A stretch of DNA of 64,000 nt from Locusta migratoria (taxonomy: Eukaryota > Arthropoda > Insecta > Orthoptera > Acrididae): the NCBI GenBank assembly GCA_026315105.1, contig CM048744.1:931735503-931799502 (forward strand). The letters run 5' to 3'. The position numbers and the translations under genes are program-made. How positions within the stretch are numbered: position 1 is the stretch's first letter; each line of letters opens with the position of its first letter. Under the pieces are notes generated by a model, which saw only the letters and a program-made list of their open reading frames with translations, did no database searches and was not told where the DNA came from. Of the stretch, positions 54,859-64,000 are shown one piece after another.

Positions 54859-55877
54859 AGGTATGTTAATACACTAACAAAATACACTATAATTTACAGA
54901 TTCGAAACTTACTTTAAATATATTCAATGGTTCAGTGTATGAGGATACCACCCATCAGATTTGGACAACGACATCTTATCGTAACTAATCAGGAGTGGCG
55001 TTCCAGAAAACAATAAGAGTACGTGTTGCTGTCGAGAATTAAAAGCAGACTTATATCACACGAAAACCATTACAAAATTCGGTCAACGGAACTGCGCGGA
55101 ACTTGGAATCAAGCTTTTACCGCCGGAAGAAGCAAAACTAGCAGTGTGACCAACAGTTGACCATGTACACATCCAGCCGGTTGAACAAGCATAAGTCAAA
55201 GACATTAAAATTCGTTTCTATTTTAGTTCCTACTAGTGCTACGAACCACTATTTTGTAATATTAAACTGACTACAGCGCGAAAAACACTTATGTAAACAT
55301 AATATCTACAGAAAATATTTGATCTTGACAGTGAGACGTTCTCAAAACGTGTCGTGCTAAGCATGAAAACATATGAAAACATATGTAACTTGTGCAGTGT
55401 TTCATGATTTGTTCAGTGGAAATTAAGTAAAAATGTTGCGATGTACAGTCCCTTAAATTTTTAAAAGAATATCCAGAATTTCGCATTTGCTATCTTCAAG
55501 GAATAGGCAACGATATTGCACACAAAAGACCTTGCTTATGTAATGGCTTATCTCTTTTGAGCAAGGTTCTTAAACGCTTTGGAGTCGGTAAGAAGTATTT
55601 CCTCTGCCTCGGTTCACAGTAGTCGGAAATGGCTAATTAGAACAAGGAGGTTAGGATCTCTGGAGATGCCATAACATTGAAAACATGAACCTAGCAATCT
55701 GGGCACTCCGGCCTTTGTTTGTGCCCAAAACATTTGTCGCAGTGCGTATATATATTTTTCTAGTCGTTGAAATGAACATCATACCTAAGTAAATACTCCG
55801 ATGTGACTGTCAAATTAGTGACACAACGTAAATAGGGCAATATTCACACGGGGTTTAAGTGATAAATCTTTGTTTTG
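54859..55877. other. no recognised feature
   Basis: AT-rich sequence with no motif-bearing frame or clear repeat structure. Confidence 0.45.
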
Positions 55878-56484
55878 GGCACAGATACAGAAAAAATATT
55901 TATTGTACAAAAATCTACAACTGTTAAACTACTTTTCTACATAGCTGCCGAAATTTTGTAGGCACTTGTCATAGCGTGGCACAAGTTACTGTATGCCTTC
56001 TTCATAGAAGGTTGCTGCCTGTGTATTCAGCCATGTGGTAGCATGTTCTTTCAGCTCGTCATCGAGTAAGTGTTGACAGGACAAATTTTAGGTGTAAGAA
56101 GAGGTTTTTCATCAAAAGGTGGTGTTTGTTTCCACGATAGTGCCCGACCTCATGTGGGAATGTGACCAAACAACTCTTACAGGAATTTCACTGGGACGTG
56201 TTTGATCATCATCCGTACAGCCCGGGCCTCGCTCCTAGCCAATTTTATCTCTTCTTACACCTAAAAAAATCTGCCCTTGGTGGTCAACATTTCAACGATG
56301 ATGACGAGCTGAAAGAACATGTTACCATATGGCTGAATACACAGGCGGCAACCTTCTATGAAGAAGGCATACAGAAACTTCTGCCACGCTATGACAAGTG
56401 CCTACAAAATTTAGGCAGCTATGTAGAAAAGTAGTATAACAGTTGTAGATTTTTGTACAATAAATATTTTTTCTGTATCTGTAC
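55878..56484. mobile_element. palindromic mariner derivative
   Basis: The 3' end of a mariner element occurs twice in opposite orientation. Positions 55878-56102 are the inverted copy of about 56250-56484, sharing for example ACAGATACAG, TTGTACAAAAATCTACAACTG, AAGGTTGCTGCCTGTGTATTC and CAGCTCGTCATCG. The loop is ~147 bp. The left arm has a deletion relative to the right. The C-terminal transposase coding end is therefore carried by both arms. Confidence 0.75.
56120..56434 (+). pseudogene. mariner transposase C-terminal fragment
   Basis: The plus strand encodes VCFHDSARPHVGM (second catalytic Asp), a frameshift near 56161, then FHWDVFDHHPYSPGLAPSQF (the third acidic position read as Q or displaced in APSQF, where mariners have APSDY), LKKSALGGQHFNDDDELK and KLLPRYDKCLQNLGSYVEK to a stop at 56432-56434. 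The change at the third Asp and the lost N-terminus make it inactive. Confidence 0.78.
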
Positions 56485-56859
56485 ACGTTTGTTTTATATA
56501 ACCAAACGGAACTTACTTTCTGGACGTACCTCGTATTTCAATGAGAGATATTCAACCATCGATAGTACTTCACAGTTTTCGGGTTATAACAGCGATCTCT
56601 GACGAAATGTAAGGGAGAACAGCCGTACAATAAGAGAGACAAGAGAGACGGGGTAAATAAAAAAATAAAATAAAATAAGAGTGCTAAAATACGGGAGAAC
56701 CCGTATAATATGGGAGAGTTGGCCGCCCTACTTAATAGTGGTAGTGTTAAGCTCTCGGAAGTAGTTCCTACTTTACATACCACGTTTGAAAATGTTGAGT
56801 GCGAACTTGTACAGAAAGCATACAGCAGTAACAAGAGTCGATGAAGACAGGGTTGTGTA

Positions 56860-57376
56860 GCTTTAACACAATGCTATTCATTCTATACACGAGTAAGGGG
56901 TGAAGGTATGCAAGGAGAAATTTGGAAATGGAACTAAAGTACATGGAGATGAACTAAAAACTTTGCGATTTGTCGTTGTCATTGGAATACTGTAGAAGAC
57001 AACAAAGGAACATGACGAGAAATTGAACGGAATGGACAGTGTCCTGAAAGGAAGGTATAATATAACATTAACAAGATGCAACATAACAGTAATGTGTGAT
57101 GTAAGAATTAGACTAGGAAACGGGACAATAAAAGTGGTAGATACGTTATGTTTTTGGACAGTAAAATAACTTCTGATCGCCGAAGTAAAGAACATATTTC
57201 TGGCGTATCTTGACTAAGAAAATGGCTCGATTGTTGGGACACATTTAGAGACAACAACGAATCGGATTGCGGGGGGGGGGGGGGGGTTGGGAGAGGATAA
57301 AAAAATTGATGCAGAGGGAAGTTGGGCAGAATAGAGTAGCATCAAACCAGACTTCGGAGTGAAGGCTACAACAACA
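56860..57376 (+). pseudogene. RTE-type LINE 3' fragment, heavily decayed
   Basis: By eye it aligns to the intact copy from the KEKFGIG region through GMDSVLK, the INK and VVDE-CYL zones, to the 3' end ATCAAACCAGACTTCGGAGT followed by GAAGGCTACAACAACA. Large internal deletions are present. A G run lies at 57271-57287. Confidence 0.7.
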
Positions 57377-58079
57377 GCTTGTTCCATTGTACTCTACCAC
57401 CCTCTTCTGTTTGTACCTGAAAATGCCAGTCACCCTGCGTGTGTTATAGTTTAAATTCCGATCTTTCTTCACTATTCGTAAACCGATTTTCCAATTCCGA
57501 CTTTGGCACGTCACTGAAAACATGATTCTGCGCACCCGCTTATCTGTTTTACAATTCTGCGATTTATTTTCGAGACCATATAAACGCACCACCGATTTTG
57601 AAACGTGTTTCAAGTTACATTTAGTTTTTAAAGAAACAACTTTAATGTTCTTCAAATCGAATAATTCTTGATCTTGTATAATGAGTCGTCGCCCAAACCA
57701 CCACAACATTGTAACAATAATAGACATTTTCGTTTGGTGGTTATTACTTAGAATATATCTTTTTTAATATAGCGTGTCGACTTCGTTCTATAAATGAACA
57801 TCCTCGGTATAAAGTCCAAGGAACTCATATACACCACACAATTTTTTAACAGCTAAAATATATAAAATGACCTGTCAGGTGTGTATTACGCCTACATGTT
57901 CAACTCAATGCTTGATCTCTGTTAATAACATGGAATTAAAATGAGAAAACTGTAATATTAGCATATTATTTTACATATTATTTTATAAGCCTTCCGCGTA
58001 GAGGCATCCAACCCCCCTTGGCCAATGACTCAACCCCCCCCCCCCCTCCCAAACTGCGACCAACCCTTCCACCTCACGT

Positions 58080-58111
<32 letters not shown>

Positions 58112-58256
58112 ACAAGATGTTAGGTCCTGGATTCCTAGTTTATTGCCTAATAAATATTGTTTTGCGATTTAATATTGAAATTAAGTATCTTTTATTTCAC
58201 GTTTTGTAAATTGTCTTATAAAAAGTATTACGGAAGGACAACAACGCCCCACGCCG
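57377..58256. other. mostly unassigned; worn MITE relative and simple repeats
   Basis: Positions 57474-57610 carry CGTAAACCGATTTTCCAATTC and ACCATATAAACGCACC, related to the left arm of the MITE at 50508. A C run (58037-58047) and a CA run (about 58079-58106) follow. Otherwise nothing is recognised. Confidence 0.45.
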
Positions 58257-59070
58257 ATTCCATATACAGACTTACGAACGACGATTCGGAAAGCTGCCTA
58301 TCGCACTTGGGACCACGAATGGCACCTCTCTCATGTGTTTAAGGGAGGACACCTGGCAGCTATACAACCAAATGTCTCCTCACGACCGTGGTTTTCATCG
58401 ATGACGCTTAGTAGACGTCATGCAACGTCTATCATTCGGATGAGACTGGGGCATGGATGTTACCCTGCCCACCTACACCGTTTGAAAATCATCGCTTCTC
58501 GGCATTGCGACAAAGATGTAACGGCAGTGGCGGATCTCAACCACATCATACTGGCATGCACCAAGTACACGGCCGCACAAAGTGTATTCTACCGAACGCT
58601 GGTCGCGAGGGGTTACCCTCTCCCCACAAGTGTCACTGTCCTCCTTCATGGATTCGACAAGCTTAAGTACACTTTACTGAAGGACTACCTCAAAGTCACT
58701 GGCATACAGCTCTAATTTTAGAGCTAGTGTGTTTACCTTGAACATGCACAGCGGGAAACTGCATAAGTGATTTTATATTATATTTTGACTTTTATTTGTC
58801 TTTGCACCTCTCATTTGGTCCTATGCTTTCTGCACTTTTATTGTATTACAAATATCTGTCGTACTGTTAAATATGTATTGTTTAATGTCTTTACATGTTA
58901 TTTTTCTACTTTTATTCTAAGGCTATATGATGTAACATACTTATTAATATTGTGCTGTACATTGTAAGAATCTCAATTATATTGTAATGTTGTCAATGTA
59001 ATAACCGCTGGCTGTATGGTCACTGTCACCAAAAGCCATAATAATAATAATAATAATAAAAAAATAAATA
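58257..59070 (+). pseudogene. I/R1-type LINE 3' fragment and 3'UTR
   Basis: An uninterrupted plus-strand frame from 58257 to a TAA at 58713-58715 reads PYTDLRTTIRKAAYRTWDHE, LSRRHATSIIRMRLGHGCYP, then RHCDKDVTAVADLNHIILAC. The RR-IIR-RLGH and C-DLNHI-C pattern is the C-terminal end of RNase H-bearing LINEs. A ~320-nt 3'UTR ends in AGCCATAATAATAATAA at about 59034-59060. It is 5'-truncated. Confidence 0.72.
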
Positions 59071-59138
59071 AAAATAAAAAAAAGTCCCGCCCCCCTAGGC
59101 TGGCCAAAAGTACTAATGTATAACTCCTCTTATCTTTG

Positions 59139-59413
59139 GGTTCGTTCAAAGAGCTGCAGGGCTGCTACCCGCGCATGCGCAGTACGGAAATTCCTGTTCA
59201 AAGATCAATCCTGCAGCACGCTGCAGCCTACCGGCTGTTCAAGGAAGCTCCCGGCTGCAGCGTCCTGCAGCTTGCTGGCTGCATGAGCTGCAGGGAAAAT
59301 TTCCTCCTGCATCCTGACTGACGTCATCGGTACCGCGCATGCGCGGTAGTGCCTGCTTTGCTGCTGCAGGAGGTTGCAGGAAGCTGCAGTCCTGCAGCTC
59401 TTTGAACGAACCT
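59139..59413. mobile_element. CTGCAG-rich MITE, copy 2
   Basis: It has the same ends, length (275 vs 274 bp) and interior as 43575-43848, with only a handful of differences. Short duplications TTTG lie at 59135-59138 and 59414-59417, after a shared extra T at the right end. High identity between copies suggests recent movement. Confidence 0.85.
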
Positions 59414-59417
59414 TTTG

Positions 59418-60199
59418 TTTTCCTACATCATAGAGCACAAACAACATTAATTATACAATCTTTATTATTATTATTATTATTATTTATTTTGCTCATCGGT
59501 CGCGCCCACTGCGGAAAACCGGTACAGCTTGCAGCATGGAGCTGCTCTCAGTTTTTTTGTTTGCCGTGTGACACTTTAAGCTAAAAGGGGACATTTTGAG
59601 TTTCTGGATGGGACTTATGAGCTTTAGAGGTGGCAACACTGCGCTAGCGTCGCATTAGCCGTGTTTGGCGTACTGTCTTAAAATATGACCGGGAAATTCG
59701 TCGCAGCAACAACAACAAAAAAAGTATATAAATAAATAAAAAATTAATACAGTTGTATGAGGCAGATTATAAAAGACTATTGCGGGGGTCATTAGCGATC
59801 AAGTGAGTGCTGGTTACACGGCAGACGACGTAAAATAAAAAATTAATGGCCTCCGCACCAGTTCTGCAATGCAAAAGGCAAAAGTACGTAATGGCACTGT
59901 TTTTAATTCACTACATATTTTATGAAGACAAATAATATTTACACGAAATATATTTACATATAGTTACAAAAAATAAAAATATTTTTAATGTTTTTGTTTA
60001 CTGGAGATGCGACAGAGTACTAGCAAAAGTGAAATCAGTGCACAGCCTCGTTACCAGCCACAAGTGTATTAGTTCCATCTCTTGAAACTTTTAGAGCAGA
60101 ATGCCACTGCAGATGCAAGCATCACCAATGTTGACAGTTCTCCAAATGTCTAGCCATTGCAATTACTGTAGCGATACATGCAACCATAGCAACTGCTGA
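59418..60199. other. no recognised feature
   Basis: It contains (ATT)n at about 59461-59485 and AT-rich sequence. No gene is recognised. Confidence 0.45.
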
Positions 60200-60470
60200 G
60201 GTTAACAACAGGTATTCGTCCGCTATTTTCAATGTACTTTGACAAATGAAATGTTCGTATGGCGTGTTTGGCCGTGAGATCTCGTGTGGGATTGTTCGGC
60301 CGCCTAGAGTAAGTCTTTTTAATTGACGCCACTTTGGCGACTTGCATGACGATGATGACGAAAATGATGAGGACAACACACAACATCCAGTCCCATGTCG
60401 GGAATCGAACCCTCGCCTCCTGCGTAGTAGTCAGCGACGATGCCGTCTGAGCTACGGGGGGCGGACGATG
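60200..60470 (-). mobile_element. tRNA-headed SINE (family F)
   Basis: Minus strand: the head CCGTAGCTCAGACGGCATCG (A box) and B box GGTTCGATTCCCGAC, then a GTTGTCCTCATCATTTTCG body with CATCATCG repeats and AGTGGCG. The boxes and fused body mark a SINE rather than a tRNA gene. The far end is approximate. Confidence 0.7.
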
Positions 60471-60855
60471 TATTTTGACAGACTCTTTGTCAAAGAAATT
60501 TAATAGTGTAATGTCCCCTTTCATCACATCAAAGATTTTTTGTCAATGAATAGTGGACAAATATTCCTTGTCAAAGAAAATTTTATAGTGTAATATCGGC
60601 CTTACTGAGCTTTTGCCAGAGAGAGCGTTATATGCACCATGAAAGCTGAAAGAACATACATATCAGCTCCTGCAATTGAAGCACATAATTATCTCTGAAG
60701 CACGAAAGTGTCATTTGTTCAGAAAATTAAGAAAGGGAGGAGTATGACTGAATTGTATTTAATACAAACTGTAGTAACCAGTGTGTGAATTTCCTCCTGT
60801 TTCCGATACAAATGTGGCGTATTTGATTCACGAAACGAAACACTTGCAGTGTATT

Positions 60856-61054
60856 CAAATGTTCAAATGTTTGTTAAGCTTATGGGACTTAACTACGTGG
60901 TCATCAGTCCCTAAACTTACAAACTACTTATGCACTACTTACGAACTAGGACGGCACAAATATCCATGCCCGAGGGGGGATTCGAACCCCCGACCGTAGT
61001 GGCCGTGCTGACCGTGACTGGAGCGCCTCAGTCACCTCGGCCACCGCGGCCGGC
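60856..61054 (-). mobile_element. SINE family A
   Basis: A complete reverse copy with perfect 11-bp duplications TGCAGTGTATT at 60845-60855 and 61055-61065. It belongs to the subfamily with the repeated ACTACTTA motif. Confidence 0.92.
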
Positions 61055-61065
61055 TGCAGTGTATT

Positions 61066-62050
61066 AAGAAACTTACTACTTCATTGGATCTGGAGAGGAT
61101 ATGTAACTCTGTCATAGGTTTTGAAGTAATAGATTACAAGTTAAGCAAAGTAAATTACATATTAACAATTAATTTGTTGATTTTACTACTAAAATTATTT
61201 AACGCAAAGCGCACTGTCCGTCCGCGTGCGACTATTGCTAGGTTAATATTTTGGCACGAATTCACATGTGTTGCTTCGTCGGACAAATAATGTTAAGTTT
61301 CAACATGTAGCTAGTACATTTATTTTTCTTCGCGGATGAACGTGGATAATTTCAAAAGACTTGCATATTCCAAGAACTGACATTTTGTTTGAATCTGTTC
61401 AGGCAGGGGCAATGCAATTTTCAAATTGTGCTCTTTTCTGCGTGCGTTCTTTCAATATGTATGGAGACAACCACATTACTTTTGCTGACAGAAGGTACTA
61501 TGTTGGCGTGACCAAATCATTTTTGGAAGAAACCGGGACACAATAAGCTGGACTCCAACGAACCACGTATCTTTCTTACCTCCCCCCCCCCCCCCTCAAT
61601 CCTCGCTGCAAAGTGTACCCATACTTTTAATTGAGTTTTGTCAATCCAGCCTATTTACTATTACTATAAACCACCGGTACTAGTCGCAACGCCTGGAACT
61701 GTTGCGCCAGTGTAACAATTTCCCAGCCCCAGTAACACTCAATTTTGTTTCATTGTCTCAATATTGATACTGTGATTACTTTTGGGCGATGGGGTCAAAA
61801 TAATGAGTTAAAATATATTAATTAATAGAGCAAAATCCCTAGAAATATTTAGAATTTAATAAAGTATATTTAAAAACTAAATTCCAGGACTTTTGAGCAT
61901 CCTGTATGCTACGAAGAAAATGCGAGACGTTTGATCACTCTATTCAAGATATGATATTACCTCAACTGCTGTCTGAGGCAGCCTATACAGGCGTCAGCTG
62001 TGTGAATTTCGTCCTTCGCAAATTTTCTTCTTATGTGCAGTGTTAATCAC

Positions 62051-62088
<38 letters not shown>

Positions 62089-64000
62089 TTTTTTTTAAAG
62101 CGAAAAATCCAAACACTTTTAGCAAAGTAAGTCGTGATACTAAATTTAACCTATAATATTCGATTTTGTGAAGATGAGTTGGTTAACTTTGTCTTATACT
62201 CTCCGTCAACAGTTTCTTTCTTTTCTCTTAATGCATCGACAGTTTCAAAAAATTACTCCGTTAAGTTTCAATAATGATTATTTTCAACCTTATTAATTTT
62301 CGTACCATTCTGACAAACAGGATCGATTAATTGGAATAAATTAGCAATCATCCTGAGAAAAGTTTAATCTTTAACACTACAAAAGAAAACATATAGGTAA
62401 TACAATTGCAACAAGAGCGTTTGTTCGTGAGCGAATACGCGACGAAGTTCTCAGAATATAAAGAAACACAATGCATCGAAAGACGGCTCCATTATTTTCC
62501 ATTGTATACTATTAAAACAACCTAGCAAGCCCTTTAGAATCACCATACTGTAGTGTCCTGAAGTTAGTGCAGAATTAGAAAAATACTTCGAAGGAACATA
62601 TTGATGACATTTATTTCCATACGTTTGTGATGATGTAGAAAGATTAAGCTTCACAAATATTTAGTAATTGTGACTTTTACTGAAAAGGATAATATACTAA
62701 ATATGTAATCAAATTATAAACGTTGATGAAAATGATTGTTGCTTTCTGACTCGTCAGTGGTTATTAACGTTCTTCAACACAATTGTGAAACATTACTTCC
62801 TTTGTCTCTCTTAACAACAATGAAAACATTACTGTCACGAACAATGGCTCTTGTGATTGCTTGACACCTTTTCCTTTTCAGTATTAGGTTTTCCACTTGA
62901 TGGCTTTTTTTTTCAGTAATTCCCACTCTTTTTCAACGCCAGATTACTTTTAACAATCACCTGAAAAGAAAGAAGTGCATTACAATCTGATGTTTTAGCT
63001 TATTAGATATGCCTAGAAAAGAAATTGAAATTATTGCCACAGCCTTCCATTTAATGATAATATCTTTGGAATTCGTACGCACTCTCTTTTATTTCGTTTC
63101 GAACAAAATATTTAGGTACATTAAAATTATTACCTTGTACTAAGAATTCACGCACCACTTCGTAACTTGGAATTGAAACGCGCCATCTATCTTTTAATGG
63201 CAATTTAGGAAATGATAATAACACTGTTAGGCATTAAAACAAAACAAAAAACTCGTACAATACGTGTGTATCACAATATTCTCATGGATAATTCTTCTGT
63301 TAGTTTCCCAAAGCGCTTAATGCAGCCTAAGCTTATTGAGTGCAGTTACGTAAACGTGTGAGCGTACGCGGAATTTGATATAGTTAAGTGGTTGAATGCA
63401 ATAAGTACGTCTAATAAAGGGTTAATTTGGTGTGTTTTGCGGTTCATTAGGTATGAACAGTTTCAGCTAAACCGAAATAACCCTTTTTTCATATAATAAT
63501 TACACGCTGTTTTATCGTGGTTAAACGACCTAAGATCAAGAGAATTTACATATTGATGCACTCATGACATACGCGGATGTCATCGCAAACGTAGCTTCCT
63601 CACTTGCCAAACGAAGATGGTGAATAATAATTTTCGTGATCTTTAATAAATTTTCAGTTAGGTACCAACTCCCAAAACATTACAGTTACACGTTCATGCT
63701 TCGCGAGAGTATTAATTTCAGTCTCGAGGAATTAGTCTTGTTAATGCTCTTTCGTATTTTTAATGATAGCAGGAGAAATTAATGCTTATTCTCATATTTA
63801 AGGGAAAAAGAAAATTGAGAGAGATATAGGACATTTTATGTCATCCATATATATTAAATAAATAAATAAAAAGAAGATAATCATTCTTCAAATTAGTAAC
63901 GTTCTTCTATTGTCGATACTCCACTTATTACTAACCGAACTGTAGGTTCTAACAATGTAACTAATCATAGTCTAAATCATTGTTGCAACAGGTGGAAAAC
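61066..64000. other. no recognised gene; simple repeats only
   Basis: AT-rich to the window end. There is a C run at about 61581-61594 and an A run at about 62053-62085. No frame longer than ~68 codons exists and none has motifs. I saw no inverted repeat with target duplications. Confidence 0.5.

Overview
This window is eukaryotic and repeat-dominated, most like a large arthropod genome. The best guess is an orthopteran (locust/grasshopper-type) insect. That guess rests on recall of the dominant tRNA-headed SINE family and the RTE-type LINE, and no search was run. There are no operons, no ribosome-binding sites and almost no host genes. The only plausible host coding sequence is a GC-rich first exon at the left edge (ATG at 131, splice donor after 235). 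If that call is right, most or all of the remaining ~63.7 kb is intron or flank packed with mobile elements.

Layout. 1-300: CpG-rich 5' exon. 368-2856: inverted-repeat elements (a 692-bp foldback inside a larger inverted repeat, then a hAT-like MITE with perfect 8-bp target duplications). 3647-6959: a complete RTE-type LINE with an open frame and 12-bp target duplications. 7.2-10.2 kb: a dead transposase hit three times by SINEs, then more SINEs. 11-13.1 kb: hammerhead-like inverted modules and a Penelope-like GIY-YIG domain. 14.3-17.7 kb: a tRNA-headed SINE, two piggyBac-like MITEs and a decayed jockey/CR1-type LINE. 17.8-21 kb: a second Penelope-like remnant split by a 2-kb PIF/Harbinger-like element. 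21.4-24 kb: two LINE reverse-transcriptase fragments. 25.5-28.6 kb: a mariner remnant split by a 2.4-kb hAT-like element. 29.3-34.2 kb: LINE and Tc1 remnants. 36.3 kb: a tRNA-Leu(AAG) gene broken by a SINE. 36.9-51.2 kb: more hammerhead-like modules, MITEs, a 5S-derived SINE, RTE and RNase H LINE remnants, and a third piggyBac-like MITE. 51.4-54.9 kb: a second, inactivated RTE copy carrying a SINE. 55.9-56.5 kb: a palindromic mariner derivative. 56.9-61 kb: LINE, MITE and SINE remnants. 61-64 kb: AT-rich sequence with nothing assignable.

How the parts relate. The elements behave as successive layers. Target-site duplications let many insertions be dated relative to each other: SINE into RTE, SINE into SINE, hAT into mariner, Harbinger into Penelope, MITE into Tc1. 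Class I parts are RTE, jockey/CR1-type and I/R1-type LINEs, Penelope-like fragments and several SINE families. Class II parts are hAT, Tc1/mariner, PIF/Harbinger and piggyBac-like. The best signals for follow-up are the recurring outward-facing pairs of hammerhead-ribozyme-like modules and the four TTAA-flanked MITEs with a hairpin at an almost constant distance from the end. I did not find a host defence or metabolic system.
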